Positions 8,107-16,997 of a stretch of DNA of 64,000 bases are shown here, one piece after another. The position numbers and the translations under genes were made by a program. Under the pieces are notes generated by a model that was not told where the DNA came from, did not search any database, and saw nothing but the letters and a program-made list of their open reading frames with translations. Position 1 is the first letter of the stretch; each line of letters starts with the position of its first letter. This DNA comes from Parafrigoribacterium_A soli (GTDB taxonomy: Bacteria > Actinomycetota > Actinomycetes > Actinomycetales > Microbacteriaceae), in the NCBI RefSeq assembly GCF_040227235.1, contig NZ_JBELNZ010000002.1:248001-312000 (forward strand), given 5' to 3'.

Positions 8107-8892
8107 TCAGCGCCCGGCGCCCCACGCGTCACCCTCACCGGGACGTTTCGGGCTGATTCCGTCGCCCGAAGACTGGTGGCGGATTCGCCTAATCACCCAC
8201 GGCACGAGGTATTCGCGCGCCCAGCCGATGTCTTCGACCCTCGCTTGACGCCACGGTCTCGGCGGCAGCGGCTCCGGTGAATACGGTTCGAGCGCGTTCT
8301 CGACGCCCAGCGCGTTGAGCACCATCCTCGCGATCGTGTTGTGGCCGATGGGGGAGAAGTGCAGGCGGTCCGGTGCCCACATCCGTGGATCCTTGAGCTC
8401 ACGCAGGGCCCACATGTCGGCCACGACCAGGTCGTGTCGAGCTGCGATCGCGCGCAGGTTCTCGTTGTAGATCGCGACCTTGCCGCGCACACGACCGAGC
8501 ACCGGCGTCATACCGATATCCGGACCGTTGAACAGCACGACGGTTGCGCCGTCTGAACGGAGCCGTGCGAGGCCCGTCTCCAGCCGCTCGGCGACGTCAT
8601 CCGGATCGGTGTTGGGCCTGATGATGTCGTTGCCGCCCGCCGAGATCGTGATGAGGTCTGGCCGCAACTCGATGGCCGGCTCCATCTGCTCGTCGAGGAT
8701 CTGCTGCAGCAGCCGACCACGGATGGCGAGGTTCGCGTAGGCGAAATCGTCCGTGCCTTCGCCCAACACCTCGGCCACGCGGTCGGCCCAGCCGCGATAG
8801 CCGCCGGGGCTCTTCGGCTCGGGGTCACCGATGCCCTCGGTGAAGGAATCTCCGATGGCGACGTAGCGAGACCACGGGTGTTGCTGTGTCAT
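8107..8892 (-). CDS. SGNH/GDSL hydrolase family protein
   Basis: The four SGNH blocks are clear: GDSFTEG with the nucleophile serine at residue 16, a glycine in NLAIRGR, the asparagine in AGGNDI, and the late catalytic pair in DRLHFSPIGH. Members are esterases or lipases acting on acyl or acetyl esters. No signal peptide is seen, so it probably acts in the cytosol. Length is 261 residues; the last ~60 residues after the catalytic histidine are an arginine-rich tail (PWVIRRIRHQ). It diverges from the helicase gene over about 80 bp. The physiological substrate is unknown. Confidence 0.85.
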   Translation of the reverse strand: MTQQHPWSRYVAIGDSFTEGIGDPEPKSPGGYRGWADRVAEVLGEGTDDFAYANLAIRGRLLQQILDEQMEPAIELRPDLITISAGGNDIIRPNTDPDDVAERLETGLARLRSDGATVVLFNGPDIGMTPVLGRVRGKVAIYNENLRAIAARHDLVVADMWALRELKDPRMWAPDRLHFSPIGHNTIARMVLNALGVENALEPYSPEPLPPRPWRQARVEDIGWAREYLVPWVIRRIRHQSSGDGISPKRPGEGDAWGAGR

Positions 8893-8946
8893 GCAGTCAA
8901 CGATGCATCAAGCTGCGGTGAGGTGCCAACCCGGCGAACAGGAGCA

Positions 8947-8968
8947 TGTCGGTGTGGACGGGTAATGT
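8947..8968 (+). promoter_or_regulatory. PafBC / RecA-independent DNA-damage promoter (TGTCGGTG-N8-TAATGT)
   Basis: TGTCGGTG (8947-8954), eight bases, then TAATGT (8963-8968) match exactly the mycobacterial RecA-independent damage promoter tTGTCRgtg-N8-TAnnnT, which PafBC activates. The GTG at 8977 lies 8 nt past the -10, so the helicase mRNA would be leaderless. Confidence 0.65.
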
Positions 8969-8976
8969 CTTCTCAA

Positions 8977-10776
8977 GTGAGTACTCCGCTTCCCTTCGGC
9001 CACCAGGTCGGCACCTCGGCAGCCGAGCATCTCTCTCCGGCCTTCCCGGAGCGCGCGGCCAGGGGAACCGCAGACAAGCTGCGAGCCTGGCAGGAGGAGG
9101 CGCTCGACGCCTACTTCGAGAGGGAACCGCGGGACTTTCTCGCCGCGGCAACGCCCGGCGCAGGCAAGACGACCTTCGCGCTCAGGCTCGCCGCGGAACT
9201 CCTCGCCCGCAAGACCATCGATCGCATCACCGTGGTTGCGCCGACGGAGCACCTCAAGCGGCAGTGGGCCGACGCGGCTCACCGGGTGGGCATCCGGCTG
9301 GATCCCGGCTTCAAGAACAGTCACGGCAGGCAGGCCAGGCACTATCACGGCGTCGCCGTGAGCTACGCGCAGGTCGCCACGCGCCCCGCCGTGCACCGCA
9401 AGCTCACCGAGGGTGCTCGCAGCCTCGTGATCCTCGATGAGGTGCACCACGGCGGCGACGCGCTCAGCTGGGGCGACGCGATTCGGGAGGCGTTCGAGCC
9501 GGCGGCGAGGCGCCTCTCGCTGACCGGCACACCGTTCCGCTCCGACACCTCGCCGATTCCCTTCGTGACCTACTACCCGGATGAGCACGGCATCCGCACC
9601 TCGCACGCCGACTATTCTTATGGCTACGGCAGGGCGCTCAAGGACGGCGTCGTGCGCCCGGTGATGTTCATGGCCTACGCGGGCAAGATGCGCTGGCGCA
9701 CCCGCACGGGCGACGAGATGGAGGCGAGCCTCGGCGAAGGCGACACGAAGGACGTCACCGCGCAGGCGTGGCGCACCGCTCTCGACCCCGAGGGCGAGTG
9801 GATGCCGTCGGTGCTGCGCGCCGCGGACCGTCGACTGAGCGAGGTGCGCAACGCCGTTCCGGATGCCGGCGGCCTCGTCATTGCGACCGATCACTTCGCC
9901 GCGCGCGCGTACGCGGGCATCCTCAAGTCGATCACCGGTCGAGAGCCCACCGTCGTGCTCTCGGACGAAAAGGCGGCGAGCGATCGGATCGCGACCTTCT
10001 CCAAGTCGAGCGAGCGCTGGATTGTCGCCGTGCGCATGGTCTCCGAGGGCGTCGACATCCCGAGGCTCGGCGTGGGGGTGTACGCGACCTCCGCGTCGAC
10101 ACCGCTCTACTTCGCCCAGGCCATCGGGCGCTTCGTGCGCACCAGGCGGCGCGGCGAGACCGCATCGATCTTCGTGCCGAGCGTGCCGAGCATCCTTGCC
10201 CTCGCCAGCCAGATGGAGCTCGAGCGTGACCATGCTCTCGATCGGGACACGGGTGACCTGCTGCTCGCCGTCGACGACGACCTCGTCGCCGAGGCGAACA
10301 GCTCCGAGTCGGCGTCGGCCGAGAACCTCTACGAGTTCGATTTCAAGGCCCTCGAATCGCAGGCGAACTTCGACCGGGTGCTCTACGAGGGAACCGAATT
10401 CGGCTTCAGTGCCGAGCCCGGGAGCCTCGAGGAGGAGGACTTCATCGGTATTCCCGGCCTGCTCGAACCCGAGCAGGTGAGCGAGATCCTCAAGGCGCGG
10501 CAGGCGAGGCAGTCCCGTCGCAGCGAGGATCGCAGGCGAGCGCGCATCGCGGCGGGCGAGGAGCCGCCTCCTCCGCTGTACCGCACGCTCAAGGAGCAGC
10601 GCACCCTGCTCAACAGTCTCGTGGGCATGCGAGCGAAGCTGAGCGGCGAACCACACGCGCTCATCCACGCGGAACTGCGGCGCATCTGCGGGGGACCCGC
10701 GGTGGCCCAGGCGAGCGTCACGCAATTGCAGGCGAGGATCGATCTGCTGCGCAAACGAGCGGGTTCTGGCCGGTAA
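8977..10776 (+). CDS. DEAD/DEAH-box (SF2) helicase, DNA-damage inducible
   Basis: A 599-residue SF2 helicase. Motif I is TPGAGKTTFAL (near residue 55), motif II is DEVHHGGD, motif III is SLTGTPFRSD, and motifs V-VI lie in SEGVDIPRLGVGVYATSAS and QAIGRFVRTRR. After the RecA-like pair comes an acidic linker and a charged coiled region (ARQARQSRRSEDRRRAR). The DEVH box and layout resemble XPB/RadD-like DNA helicases rather than RNA helicases. The promoter in front matches the PafBC damage-response motif, which supports a repair role; that role is inference. I prefer the GTG at 8977 for promoter spacing; an in-frame ATG at 8965 lies inside the -10. Confidence 0.85.
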   Translation: MSTPLPFGHQVGTSAAEHLSPAFPERAARGTADKLRAWQEEALDAYFEREPRDFLAAATPGAGKTTFALRLAAELLARKTIDRITVVAPTEHLKRQWADAAHRVGIRLDPGFKNSHGRQARHYHGVAVSYAQVATRPAVHRKLTEGARSLVILDEVHHGGDALSWGDAIREAFEPAARRLSLTGTPFRSDTSPIPFVTYYPDEHGIRTSHADYSYGYGRALKDGVVRPVMFMAYAGKMRWRTRTGDEMEASLGEGDTKDVTAQAWRTALDPEGEWMPSVLRAADRRLSEVRNAVPDAGGLVIATDHFAARAYAGILKSITGREPTVVLSDEKAASDRIATFSKSSERWIVAVRMVSEGVDIPRLGVGVYATSASTPLYFAQAIGRFVRTRRRGETASIFVPSVPSILALASQMELERDHALDRDTGDLLLAVDDDLVAEANSSESASAENLYEFDFKALESQANFDRVLYEGTEFGFSAEPGSLEEEDFIGIPGLLEPEQVSEILKARQARQSRRSEDRRRARIAAGEEPPPPLYRTLKEQRTLLNSLVGMRAKLSGEPHALIHAELRRICGGPAVAQASVTQLQARIDLLRKRAGSGR

Positions 10777-10779
10777 CGT
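10774..10779 (+). promoter_or_regulatory. -10 element of the aminotransferase gene
   Basis: TAACGT overlaps the helicase stop codon and lies 7 nt before the GTG at 10787, suggesting an internal leaderless promoter as well as read-through from the helicase. Confidence 0.35.
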
Positions 10780-10786
10780 TAAGCGC

Positions 10787-12013
10787 GTGACCGACACCAC
10801 GCTCGAGCAGAGCTACCGAGAACTCCAGGCCAAGAAGCTGACCCTCGACCTCACGCGCGGCAAGCCGTCGCCCGAACAGCTCGACCTCTCGAACGCGCTG
10901 CTGTCCCTGCCCGGTGAGGGCGACTTCCGGGACGCCTCCGGTACCGACCTGCGCAACTACGGCGGACTCGACGGGTTGCCCGAGCTACGCGCCCTCTTCG
11001 GTGAGCTACTGAAGATCACGGTCGACCAGCTCATCGCACCCAACACGACGAGCCTGCCGATCATGTACGACGTGCTCGCGAACGCGGTGCTGCACGGCGT
11101 GCCGGATGGCGATGGGCCGTGGCGCGACGTGGCCTTCCTGTGTCCCGTGCCCGGGTACGACCGCCACTTCACCATCTGCGAGGCGCTCGGCATCCGGATG
11201 ATCCCGGTCCCGTTCGTGAACGGACGCCTCGACCTCGAGACCATCGCCGAACTCGCCGGTTCCGACGCGAGCATCCGGGGCATGTGGTGTGTTCCGATGT
11301 ACTCAAACCCCACCGGTGTGACCTATAGCGAGGACGAGGTGCGCCAGCTCGTCTCGATGCAGACCGCGGCACCAGATTTCCGCCTGATGTGGGATAACGC
11401 CTACGCCGTGCATCATCTGAGCGACGACGAGGAGCCGGTGATCGACGTGCTTGGCCTCGCGGAGCAGTCGGGCAACGCGAACCGCCCGCTGGTGTTCGCC
11501 TCGACGTCGAAGATCACCTTCCCCGGCGGGGGCGTCGGATTCTTCGGCGCGTCGCCGGCGAACGTGGCCTGGCTGCGCGGGCACCTCTCGGCCCAGACGA
11601 TCGGACCGGACAAGCTCAACCAGCTGCGCCATCTGCGCTTCCTGAAGAGTGCGGATGGCGTGCGGGCGCTCATGCAGAAGCATCGCGCCATTCTCGCCCC
11701 CAGGTTCGACGCCGTGCAGCAGATCCTGTCCGAGCGGCTGGGGAACGCGGCGGAGTGGTCGGTTCCCACCGGCGGATACTTCGTGAGCCTCGAAGCGGGA
11801 GAGGGCTGCGCCAGCCGCGCCGTCGAACTCGCGAAGCAGGCAGGCATCGCGGTGACCGCTGCGGGCGCCACCTTCCCGTACCATGACGACCCTCGCGACT
11901 CGAACATCCGCATCGCGCCGAGCTTCGCCTCGCTGAAGGACGTGCGGGCGGCGATCGACGGGCTCTGCACCTGCGTGCTGCTGGCCCGGGCCGAGAAGGG
12001 GCTCAGCGCCTAG
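10787..12013 (+). CDS. PLP-dependent aspartate aminotransferase (class I, actinobacterial subgroup)
   Basis: The 408-residue protein opens with LTLDLTRGKPSPEQLDLS, the hallmark of the aspartate aminotransferase subgroup found in Corynebacterium. The PLP lysine lies in STSKITFPGGGVGF near residue 240, with YSNPTGVTYS binding the cofactor phosphate region and a final arginine in SNIRIAPSF for the substrate carboxylate. It exchanges amino groups between aspartate and 2-oxoglutarate in the cytosol. The start is GTG, 10 bp after the helicase stop. The stop shares CTAG (12010-12013) with the convergent dnaE2 stop. Confidence 0.87.
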   Translation: MTDTTLEQSYRELQAKKLTLDLTRGKPSPEQLDLSNALLSLPGEGDFRDASGTDLRNYGGLDGLPELRALFGELLKITVDQLIAPNTTSLPIMYDVLANAVLHGVPDGDGPWRDVAFLCPVPGYDRHFTICEALGIRMIPVPFVNGRLDLETIAELAGSDASIRGMWCVPMYSNPTGVTYSEDEVRQLVSMQTAAPDFRLMWDNAYAVHHLSDDEEPVIDVLGLAEQSGNANRPLVFASTSKITFPGGGVGFFGASPANVAWLRGHLSAQTIGPDKLNQLRHLRFLKSADGVRALMQKHRAILAPRFDAVQQILSERLGNAAEWSVPTGGYFVSLEAGEGCASRAVELAKQAGIAVTAAGATFPYHDDPRDSNIRIAPSFASLKDVRAAIDGLCTCVLLARAEKGLSA

Positions 12014-15000
12014 CGAAAGTCTCGCGAGGTGCTGTTCAGCGGCACCGAGAGCGGTTCGAAGCGGTCGGCGAGGATGTTGGTGACTCCCTCGGGGGATCGC
12101 TCCAGCATGCCGCGCACGATGAGCGCCGCGGAATCCCTGGCCACGCGACGGTAGCGCGACCACACGCCGACGCTGCACACCACGTTGACGAGGCCCGTCT
12201 CATCCTCGAGGTTCATGAAGGTGATGCCGCTCGCGGTCTGCGGTCGCTGCCGGTGGGTGACGATGCCGCCGACCTCGACTCTTCTGCCGGGCTCGGTCTT
12301 CGCGAGGCCAGTCGCGCTGATCACCCCGCGGCGGTCGAGATCGAGGCGAAGGTGCCGCAGCGGATGATCGCTGGGGGAGATGCCGGTGGCCCAGAGGTCT
12401 GAGTAGAGCTGTTCCACCGCAGAGGGCATCGAGAACAGCGGCGGCTGCACGGAGACCATGCTGCCCGGCAGGTATTCGGCTCGGTCCTGGGCCGCGTCAC
12501 CCGCCGCCCACATCGCCTCCCGCATCGACAGGCCCAGCGATTCGAAGGCACCGGCGGTGGCGAGGGCCTCGAGCTGCGCCGTCTGCAGGCCGACGCGCCG
12601 CACCAGTTCGCCCATGCTCGCGTACCCGCCGTTCACCTCGCGCTCGGCGACGATGCGGGCGGCAAGATTCTCACCGATTCCGGTGACCTCGGCGAGGCCC
12701 AGTCGCACCGCGAGAGCCCCGTCGCGCCTGTGTTCGGTCGCATCGAAATGTGCCCCACGGTCGAAGGGACCGATCGGCGGCTGCTCGCGCCGCAGGCATG
12801 CCTTGTCGCCCGTCGGCAGGGCCTCGCCCGGGCGAAGCGCCTCAAGCCCGGCCTTCACTCCGGAGCGAAGGATATCGGGCCGCAACACCTCCACGCCGTG
12901 CCTGCGCGCATCGGCCACAAGGGTCTGTGGCGAGTAGAAGCCCATGGGTTGGGCCCGCAGGAGGGCGGCGAGAAAGGCCGCCGGATAGTGCAGCTTGAGC
13001 CAGGCGCTCGCATAGACGATCAGGGCGAAGCTGAGCGCATGGCTCTCGGCGAAGCCGAAGCTCGCGAAGGACTGGATCCTCGCATAGATCTCGTCGGCAT
13101 CCCGGCCCACGATGCCGTTGCTCGCCATGCCCTCGTAGAGCCGCAGCCTCAGTGACTCGATCTTCTCCTGGCCACGCTTGGAGCCCATGGCACGGCGCAG
13201 CAGGTCCGCGTCTTCGAGGCTGCAGCCACCCACCGCCACCGCGATCTGCATGAGCTGCTCCTGGAACAGGGGAACGCCGAGCGTGCGCTCGAGCACGTCT
13301 TCGAGCAGCGGATGGGGGTAGCTGATCGGCTCGTCACCCCGCTTGCGCCGCACGTAGGGGTGTACGGCGCCGCCCTGGATCGGCCCGGGTCGCACGACGG
13401 CGATCTCGACGACGAGGTGGTAGAACTCTCGCGGCTGCAGCCGGGGCAGCATGCCCATCTGGGCGCGGCTCTCGACCTGGAACACCCCGACGGCGTCGGC
13501 CAGGCAGAGCTGGTCGTAGACCCCCTGCTCCTCCTTGGGGATGCGATCGAGAGTCCACTCCTCGCCGAGCCCGTCTCGCACGAGGTCGAAGCAGTGCTGC
13601 ACCGCGGAGAGCATGCCGAGCCCGAGCAGGTCGAATTTGACGAGCCCCATCCAGGCGCAGTCGTCCTTGTCCCACTGCAGCACGGTGCGATCCTTCATGC
13701 GGCCGTGTTCGATCGGGCAGACCTCGCCGATCGGGCGGTCGGTGAGCACCATGCCGCCGGAATGGATGCCGAGGTGTCTGGGAGCCTTGATGACCTGTGC
13801 TGCGAGGCCCACCACATCCGGCGGGATGTCGTGGTCGTCGCTCGAGACGACGCCGCCCCAGCGCTCCACCTGCTTCGACCAGGCATCCTGCTGGCCGGGG
13901 CTGTAGCCGAGCGCCTTGGCCATGTCGCGCACGGCGAACTTGGGACGGTACTGGATGAGGTTGGCCACCTGGGCGGCGTTCTCGCGCCCGTATCTGCCGT
14001 AGACGTACTGGATGACCTCCTCCCGACGGTCGGAGTCGAAGTCGACGTCGATGTCGGGTTCCTCGTCGCGAGTGCTGGAGAGGAATCGTTCGAAGGGCAG
14101 TCGGTAGAAGATCGGGTCGACCGCGGTGATGTCGAGCAGGTAGCAGACGACGGAGTTCGCGGCGGAACCGCGCCCCTGGCAGAGGATGCCGCGGCCGCGC
14201 GCGAACCTCACGATGTCATGCACGATGAGGAAGTAGCCGGGGAAGTCCTTCTGCTCTATGACCTCGAGTTCCCGCTCGATGCGTTCCCGGCCCGCCTCGT
14301 CGAGGCCCGGCATCCTGGTCGGGATCGCCTCCATCACGAGGTGCCGCAGCCAGCTCATGGGGGTGTGCCCGGCCGGCACCTCCTGTCTCGGCAGGCCCGG
14401 CCTCGCCGTGCGCAGTCTGAAGGCGAGTTCGTCCGCCAGTTCGACCGTGGTCTCGATGGCCCCCGGATACCTGGCGAAGCGCGCCGCCATCTCCGCCCCG
14501 GAGCGCAGGTGCGCCACCCCGGATGCCGGCAGCCAGCCATCGAGTTCCTCGAGGCTCCTGCGGGCGCGCACCGCCGCCAGCGCGGAGGCCAGGTGACGAC
14601 GCTCGGGTGTCGCGTAGTGGACATTGCCCGTCGCGACGATGCGAAGTCCGCGCTGCACGGCGAGGGCCGCAAGCACGTCGTTGTAGCTGCTGTCGAGCGG
14701 GCCGCCGTGATCGATGAGCTCGACCACCACGTTGTCGCGACCGAATCGCTCCACGAGCCGATCGAGTTCACGCGCTGCAGCCGTGCCGCCATCATGTCTG
14801 CCACCCTCGATCATGGCCTGGCGCACCCGGCCCTTGCGGCATCCGGTGAGGATGACCCAGTGGCCATCGGCTCGCCGGGAGAGCTCGTCGAGGTCGTAGA
14901 GTGGGCGCCCCTTTTCGCCGCCCGCCAGCTGCGCGGAGGTGATGGCTCCCGCGAGCCGGTGGTAGCCCTCCTCCCGTCTCGCCAGCACCAAGAGGTGACT

Positions 15001-15411
15001 ACCCTCCGGATCGGCCGATCCGTTCTGCGGCGCGCCGAGGCCCAGGGAGAGCTCTGCACCGAAGACGGTGCCGACCCGCTCATAGCTCGCCGCGGCTTCG
15101 GCCAGCCGCACCGCGCCGTAGAAGCCGTCATGATCGGTGAGGGCGAGCGCGTGCAGGCCGAGCCTGGCCGCCTCTTCGAGCAGCTCCTCCGGGGAGCTCG
15201 CGCCATCCAGGAAGCTGAAGTTCGAGTGGGCGTGCAGCTCCGCATAGGGGACGCCCGAGACAGGCTCCGGCAGGGGGAGTGGCTCGTAAGCCGAACGCTT
15301 GCGCGACCACGGGCCCTCGCTCTCGCTCTCCGCGGAGGTGGCCAGGGGAGGTCGTCCCGAGAGGCCGCGCTCGAGTTCGGACCAGGGGATCGGCGGATTG
15401 TTCCAGCCCAT
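12010..15411 (-). CDS. dnaE2: Error-prone DNA polymerase III alpha subunit (DnaE2/ImuC)
   Basis: A 1133-residue C-family polymerase. The PHP domain opens with YAELHAHSNFSFLDGAS and LTDHDG; the palm acidic triad sits in PDIDVDFDSDRREE; a helix-hairpin-helix region and an OB fold (VEVGGIVTHRQRPQT) follow near the C-terminus. The start MGWNNPPIPW is characteristic of DnaE2. With ImuA and ImuB it forms the mutasome that copies past DNA lesions during the SOS response. It is the last gene of the LexA-controlled imuA-imuB-dnaE2 operon. The ATG at 15411 and a GTG at 15417 are both possible starts, and both lie inside a 14-bp tandem array. Confidence 0.95.
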   Translation of the reverse strand: MGWNNPPIPWSELERGLSGRPPLATSAESESEGPWSRKRSAYEPLPLPEPVSGVPYAELHAHSNFSFLDGASSPEELLEEAARLGLHALALTDHDGFYGAVRLAEAAASYERVGTVFGAELSLGLGAPQNGSADPEGSHLLVLARREEGYHRLAGAITSAQLAGGEKGRPLYDLDELSRRADGHWVILTGCRKGRVRQAMIEGGRHDGGTAAARELDRLVERFGRDNVVVELIDHGGPLDSSYNDVLAALAVQRGLRIVATGNVHYATPERRHLASALAAVRARRSLEELDGWLPASGVAHLRSGAEMAARFARYPGAIETTVELADELAFRLRTARPGLPRQEVPAGHTPMSWLRHLVMEAIPTRMPGLDEAGRERIERELEVIEQKDFPGYFLIVHDIVRFARGRGILCQGRGSAANSVVCYLLDITAVDPIFYRLPFERFLSSTRDEEPDIDVDFDSDRREEVIQYVYGRYGRENAAQVANLIQYRPKFAVRDMAKALGYSPGQQDAWSKQVERWGGVVSSDDHDIPPDVVGLAAQVIKAPRHLGIHSGGMVLTDRPIGEVCPIEHGRMKDRTVLQWDKDDCAWMGLVKFDLLGLGMLSAVQHCFDLVRDGLGEEWTLDRIPKEEQGVYDQLCLADAVGVFQVESRAQMGMLPRLQPREFYHLVVEIAVVRPGPIQGGAVHPYVRRKRGDEPISYPHPLLEDVLERTLGVPLFQEQLMQIAVAVGGCSLEDADLLRRAMGSKRGQEKIESLRLRLYEGMASNGIVGRDADEIYARIQSFASFGFAESHALSFALIVYASAWLKLHYPAAFLAALLRAQPMGFYSPQTLVADARRHGVEVLRPDILRSGVKAGLEALRPGEALPTGDKACLRREQPPIGPFDRGAHFDATEHRRDGALAVRLGLAEVTGIGENLAARIVAEREVNGGYASMGELVRRVGLQTAQLEALATAGAFESLGLSMREAMWAAGDAAQDRAEYLPGSMVSVQPPLFSMPSAVEQLYSDLWATGISPSDHPLRHLRLDLDRRGVISATGLAKTEPGRRVEVGGIVTHRQRPQTASGITFMNLEDETGLVNVVCSVGVWSRYRRVARDSAALIVRGMLERSPEGVTNILADRFEPLSVPLNSTSRDFR

Positions 15412-15457
15412 CAGCACGGGCCCATCAGCACAGGCCCATCAGCACGGGCCCATCAGT
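15406..15457. repeat. 14-bp tandem array at the imuB-dnaE2 junction
   Basis: Units of GCCCATCAGCACGG begin at 15406, 15420, 15434 and 15448 (the last partial, with one change in the third base from the end in unit 2). The array holds the dnaE2 start codon in its first unit and the imuB stop in its last. Because 14 is not a multiple of three, a copy-number change would alter spacing and coupling. Confidence 0.85.
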
Positions 15458-16997
15458 CGTACCTGGCTTCCGCCCACCAGCGATCATCCTGCAGTACGAG
15501 GAGCCAGGCGATGCCGTCGGCATCCACCAGCTGGAATCGGTTGATCATGCCACGGCCCGTGCGTTTCGAGTCCCACCACCGCTCCTCGAGCGGCCAGGGG
15601 CCCGCCCAGGCGGTGAGCGCGCGCAGGTCACTCGTGGAGTTGGTGGGGGAGAACCTCACCGGCTCGCCCGTGAGCGTGCCGCGGGCATCCACCCCGAGCT
15701 GCTCTCCCGTGATCGTCAGCACGGAGACCAGCCGGGGAAGGGGAAACACCGTCGCGGGATAGGGCGCGGGAAGCGAGCCCGGCCAGGGCCTGGCCTGCGG
15801 CCGGGCGGCGAGCAGCGGATCGCCCCAGGCGGCCGCACGCTGCCGGTCGGCGAGAAGGCGGCCCCCGCCCACCGTGGCGGTGACGACGGCCCCGTGCCCG
15901 AGCATGCTCTGCACCCGGGAGAGCCCGTGGTGGATGCGTTCATCCTGCCCGGTTCCCCACAGGCCTTCCTCGTGGTTGCCGATCGCGTCGACGCTCTCGG
16001 GCACCACCCGCACCCTGGTGATCCCAGAGGCGAGACCGCTGTCGCCGCCGCTGCCCTGAAGCTGCCAGCGCACCCTGTCCACGACATCCGCCGCGGTGAA
16101 GGACCTCGGATGCAGCCAGCCGCGTTCCGAGATCTCACCGGACTCCGACTCCACCTCCACTCGCAGCGCGGTGCACACGAGCTTCGCCTCGACGAGCCCC
16201 TGAATGAAGCGATCAGCCGAGGCGCGAAACCCGAAGGCCACCTGGTCGATGCGCTCCAGGGGCGGCCAGAACTCGATCGTGCTGTCCAACTGCTCGGGCG
16301 GCTTCCTCGGCACAATCGCCCGGCTGTCCCGGCCCCCGGCGAGGGCGTGCAGCCACGCGCCGGACTCGCCAAAGCGATCACGAACCGACACGACATCCAG
16401 GGCGGCGAAGTCACCGAGGGTGCGGATGCCGAGACGACGCACGAGGTCGACCAGCCTGGCGTCGCCGAGGTGCTCGATAGGCAGGGGCGAGAGGAACGCG
16501 GCCGACTCGCCCTCTGGCACGATCTGGATGCGCTGGCGCTTCTGCTGGCGCACCGCCCGCTCCGCGGTGAACGGACCGTCGGCGATGCCCACCCGGGCGC
16601 CGTGCACCTGGATGCCGTCGAGCCGGTCGAGCAGCCAGAGCGCCGCCTCCTCCTCGCCACCGTAGTAGCGCGCTGGCCCCCTCGCGCGTAGCACACAGCT
16701 GCCTGGACGAACCAGCTGCACACCGGGCATGGTCTCTTCGATCGCGGCGAGCACGGGCTCGAACGCCCTGCTGTCGAGGGCCGCGTCATAGGGGAAGACG
16801 AGAAGCCTCGTGCAGCGCGCCTGCGCCTCCCTCACGCGCAGCCCGCGACGAACCCCCTCGCTGCGAGCCGCGGCCGAGCAGGCGAAGACGAGACCTCGGT
16901 CGATCAGCGCGACCGGGGCATCCGCGGGGAGTCTGCGATGGAGCATGGTGGCCGTGATCGGCCAGTCCGGGCACCACAGCACCATGGCGCGGTTCAT
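15453..16997 (-). CDS. imuB: ImuB, catalytically inactive Y-family polymerase-like mutasome hub
   Basis: 514 residues. The N-terminus (MVLWCPDWPITATML) and the little-finger region (RLGIRTLGDFAALDVVSV) match the DinB/ImuB family. The catalytic SIDE-type motif of Y-family polymerases is replaced by RPGSCVLRARGPARYY, so no catalytic acidic pair is visible, as expected for ImuB, which bridges ImuA, DnaE2 and the beta clamp. The C-terminal ~45 residues (NRFQLVDADGIAW, then DDRWWAEARYD) resemble the small SOS protein at 28014-28277. ATG at 16997 overlaps the imuA stop by 4 bp (ATGA). The longer reading upstream is antisense-like and non-conserved. Confidence 0.92.
   Translation of the reverse strand: MNRAMVLWCPDWPITATMLHRRLPADAPVALIDRGLVFACSAAARSEGVRRGLRVREAQARCTRLLVFPYDAALDSRAFEPVLAAIEETMPGVQLVRPGSCVLRARGPARYYGGEEEAALWLLDRLDGIQVHGARVGIADGPFTAERAVRQQKRQRIQIVPEGESAAFLSPLPIEHLGDARLVDLVRRLGIRTLGDFAALDVVSVRDRFGESGAWLHALAGGRDSRAIVPRKPPEQLDSTIEFWPPLERIDQVAFGFRASADRFIQGLVEAKLVCTALRVEVESESGEISERGWLHPRSFTAADVVDRVRWQLQGSGGDSGLASGITRVRVVPESVDAIGNHEEGLWGTGQDERIHHGLSRVQSMLGHGAVVTATVGGGRLLADRQRAAAWGDPLLAARPQARPWPGSLPAPYPATVFPLPRLVSVLTITGEQLGVDARGTLTGEPVRFSPTNSTSDLRALTAWAGPWPLEERWWDSKRTGRGMINRFQLVDADGIAWLLVLQDDRWWAEARYD

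Noticed and set aside
13312..15762. Long forward frame of 816 codons opposite dnaE2
   Set aside because: Antisense shadow of dnaE2 in high-GC DNA; no domain is recognisable and dnaE2 is certain.
15279..16691. Forward frame of 470 codons opposite imuB
   Set aside because: Low-complexity antisense product; imuB motifs and operon overlaps support the other strand.
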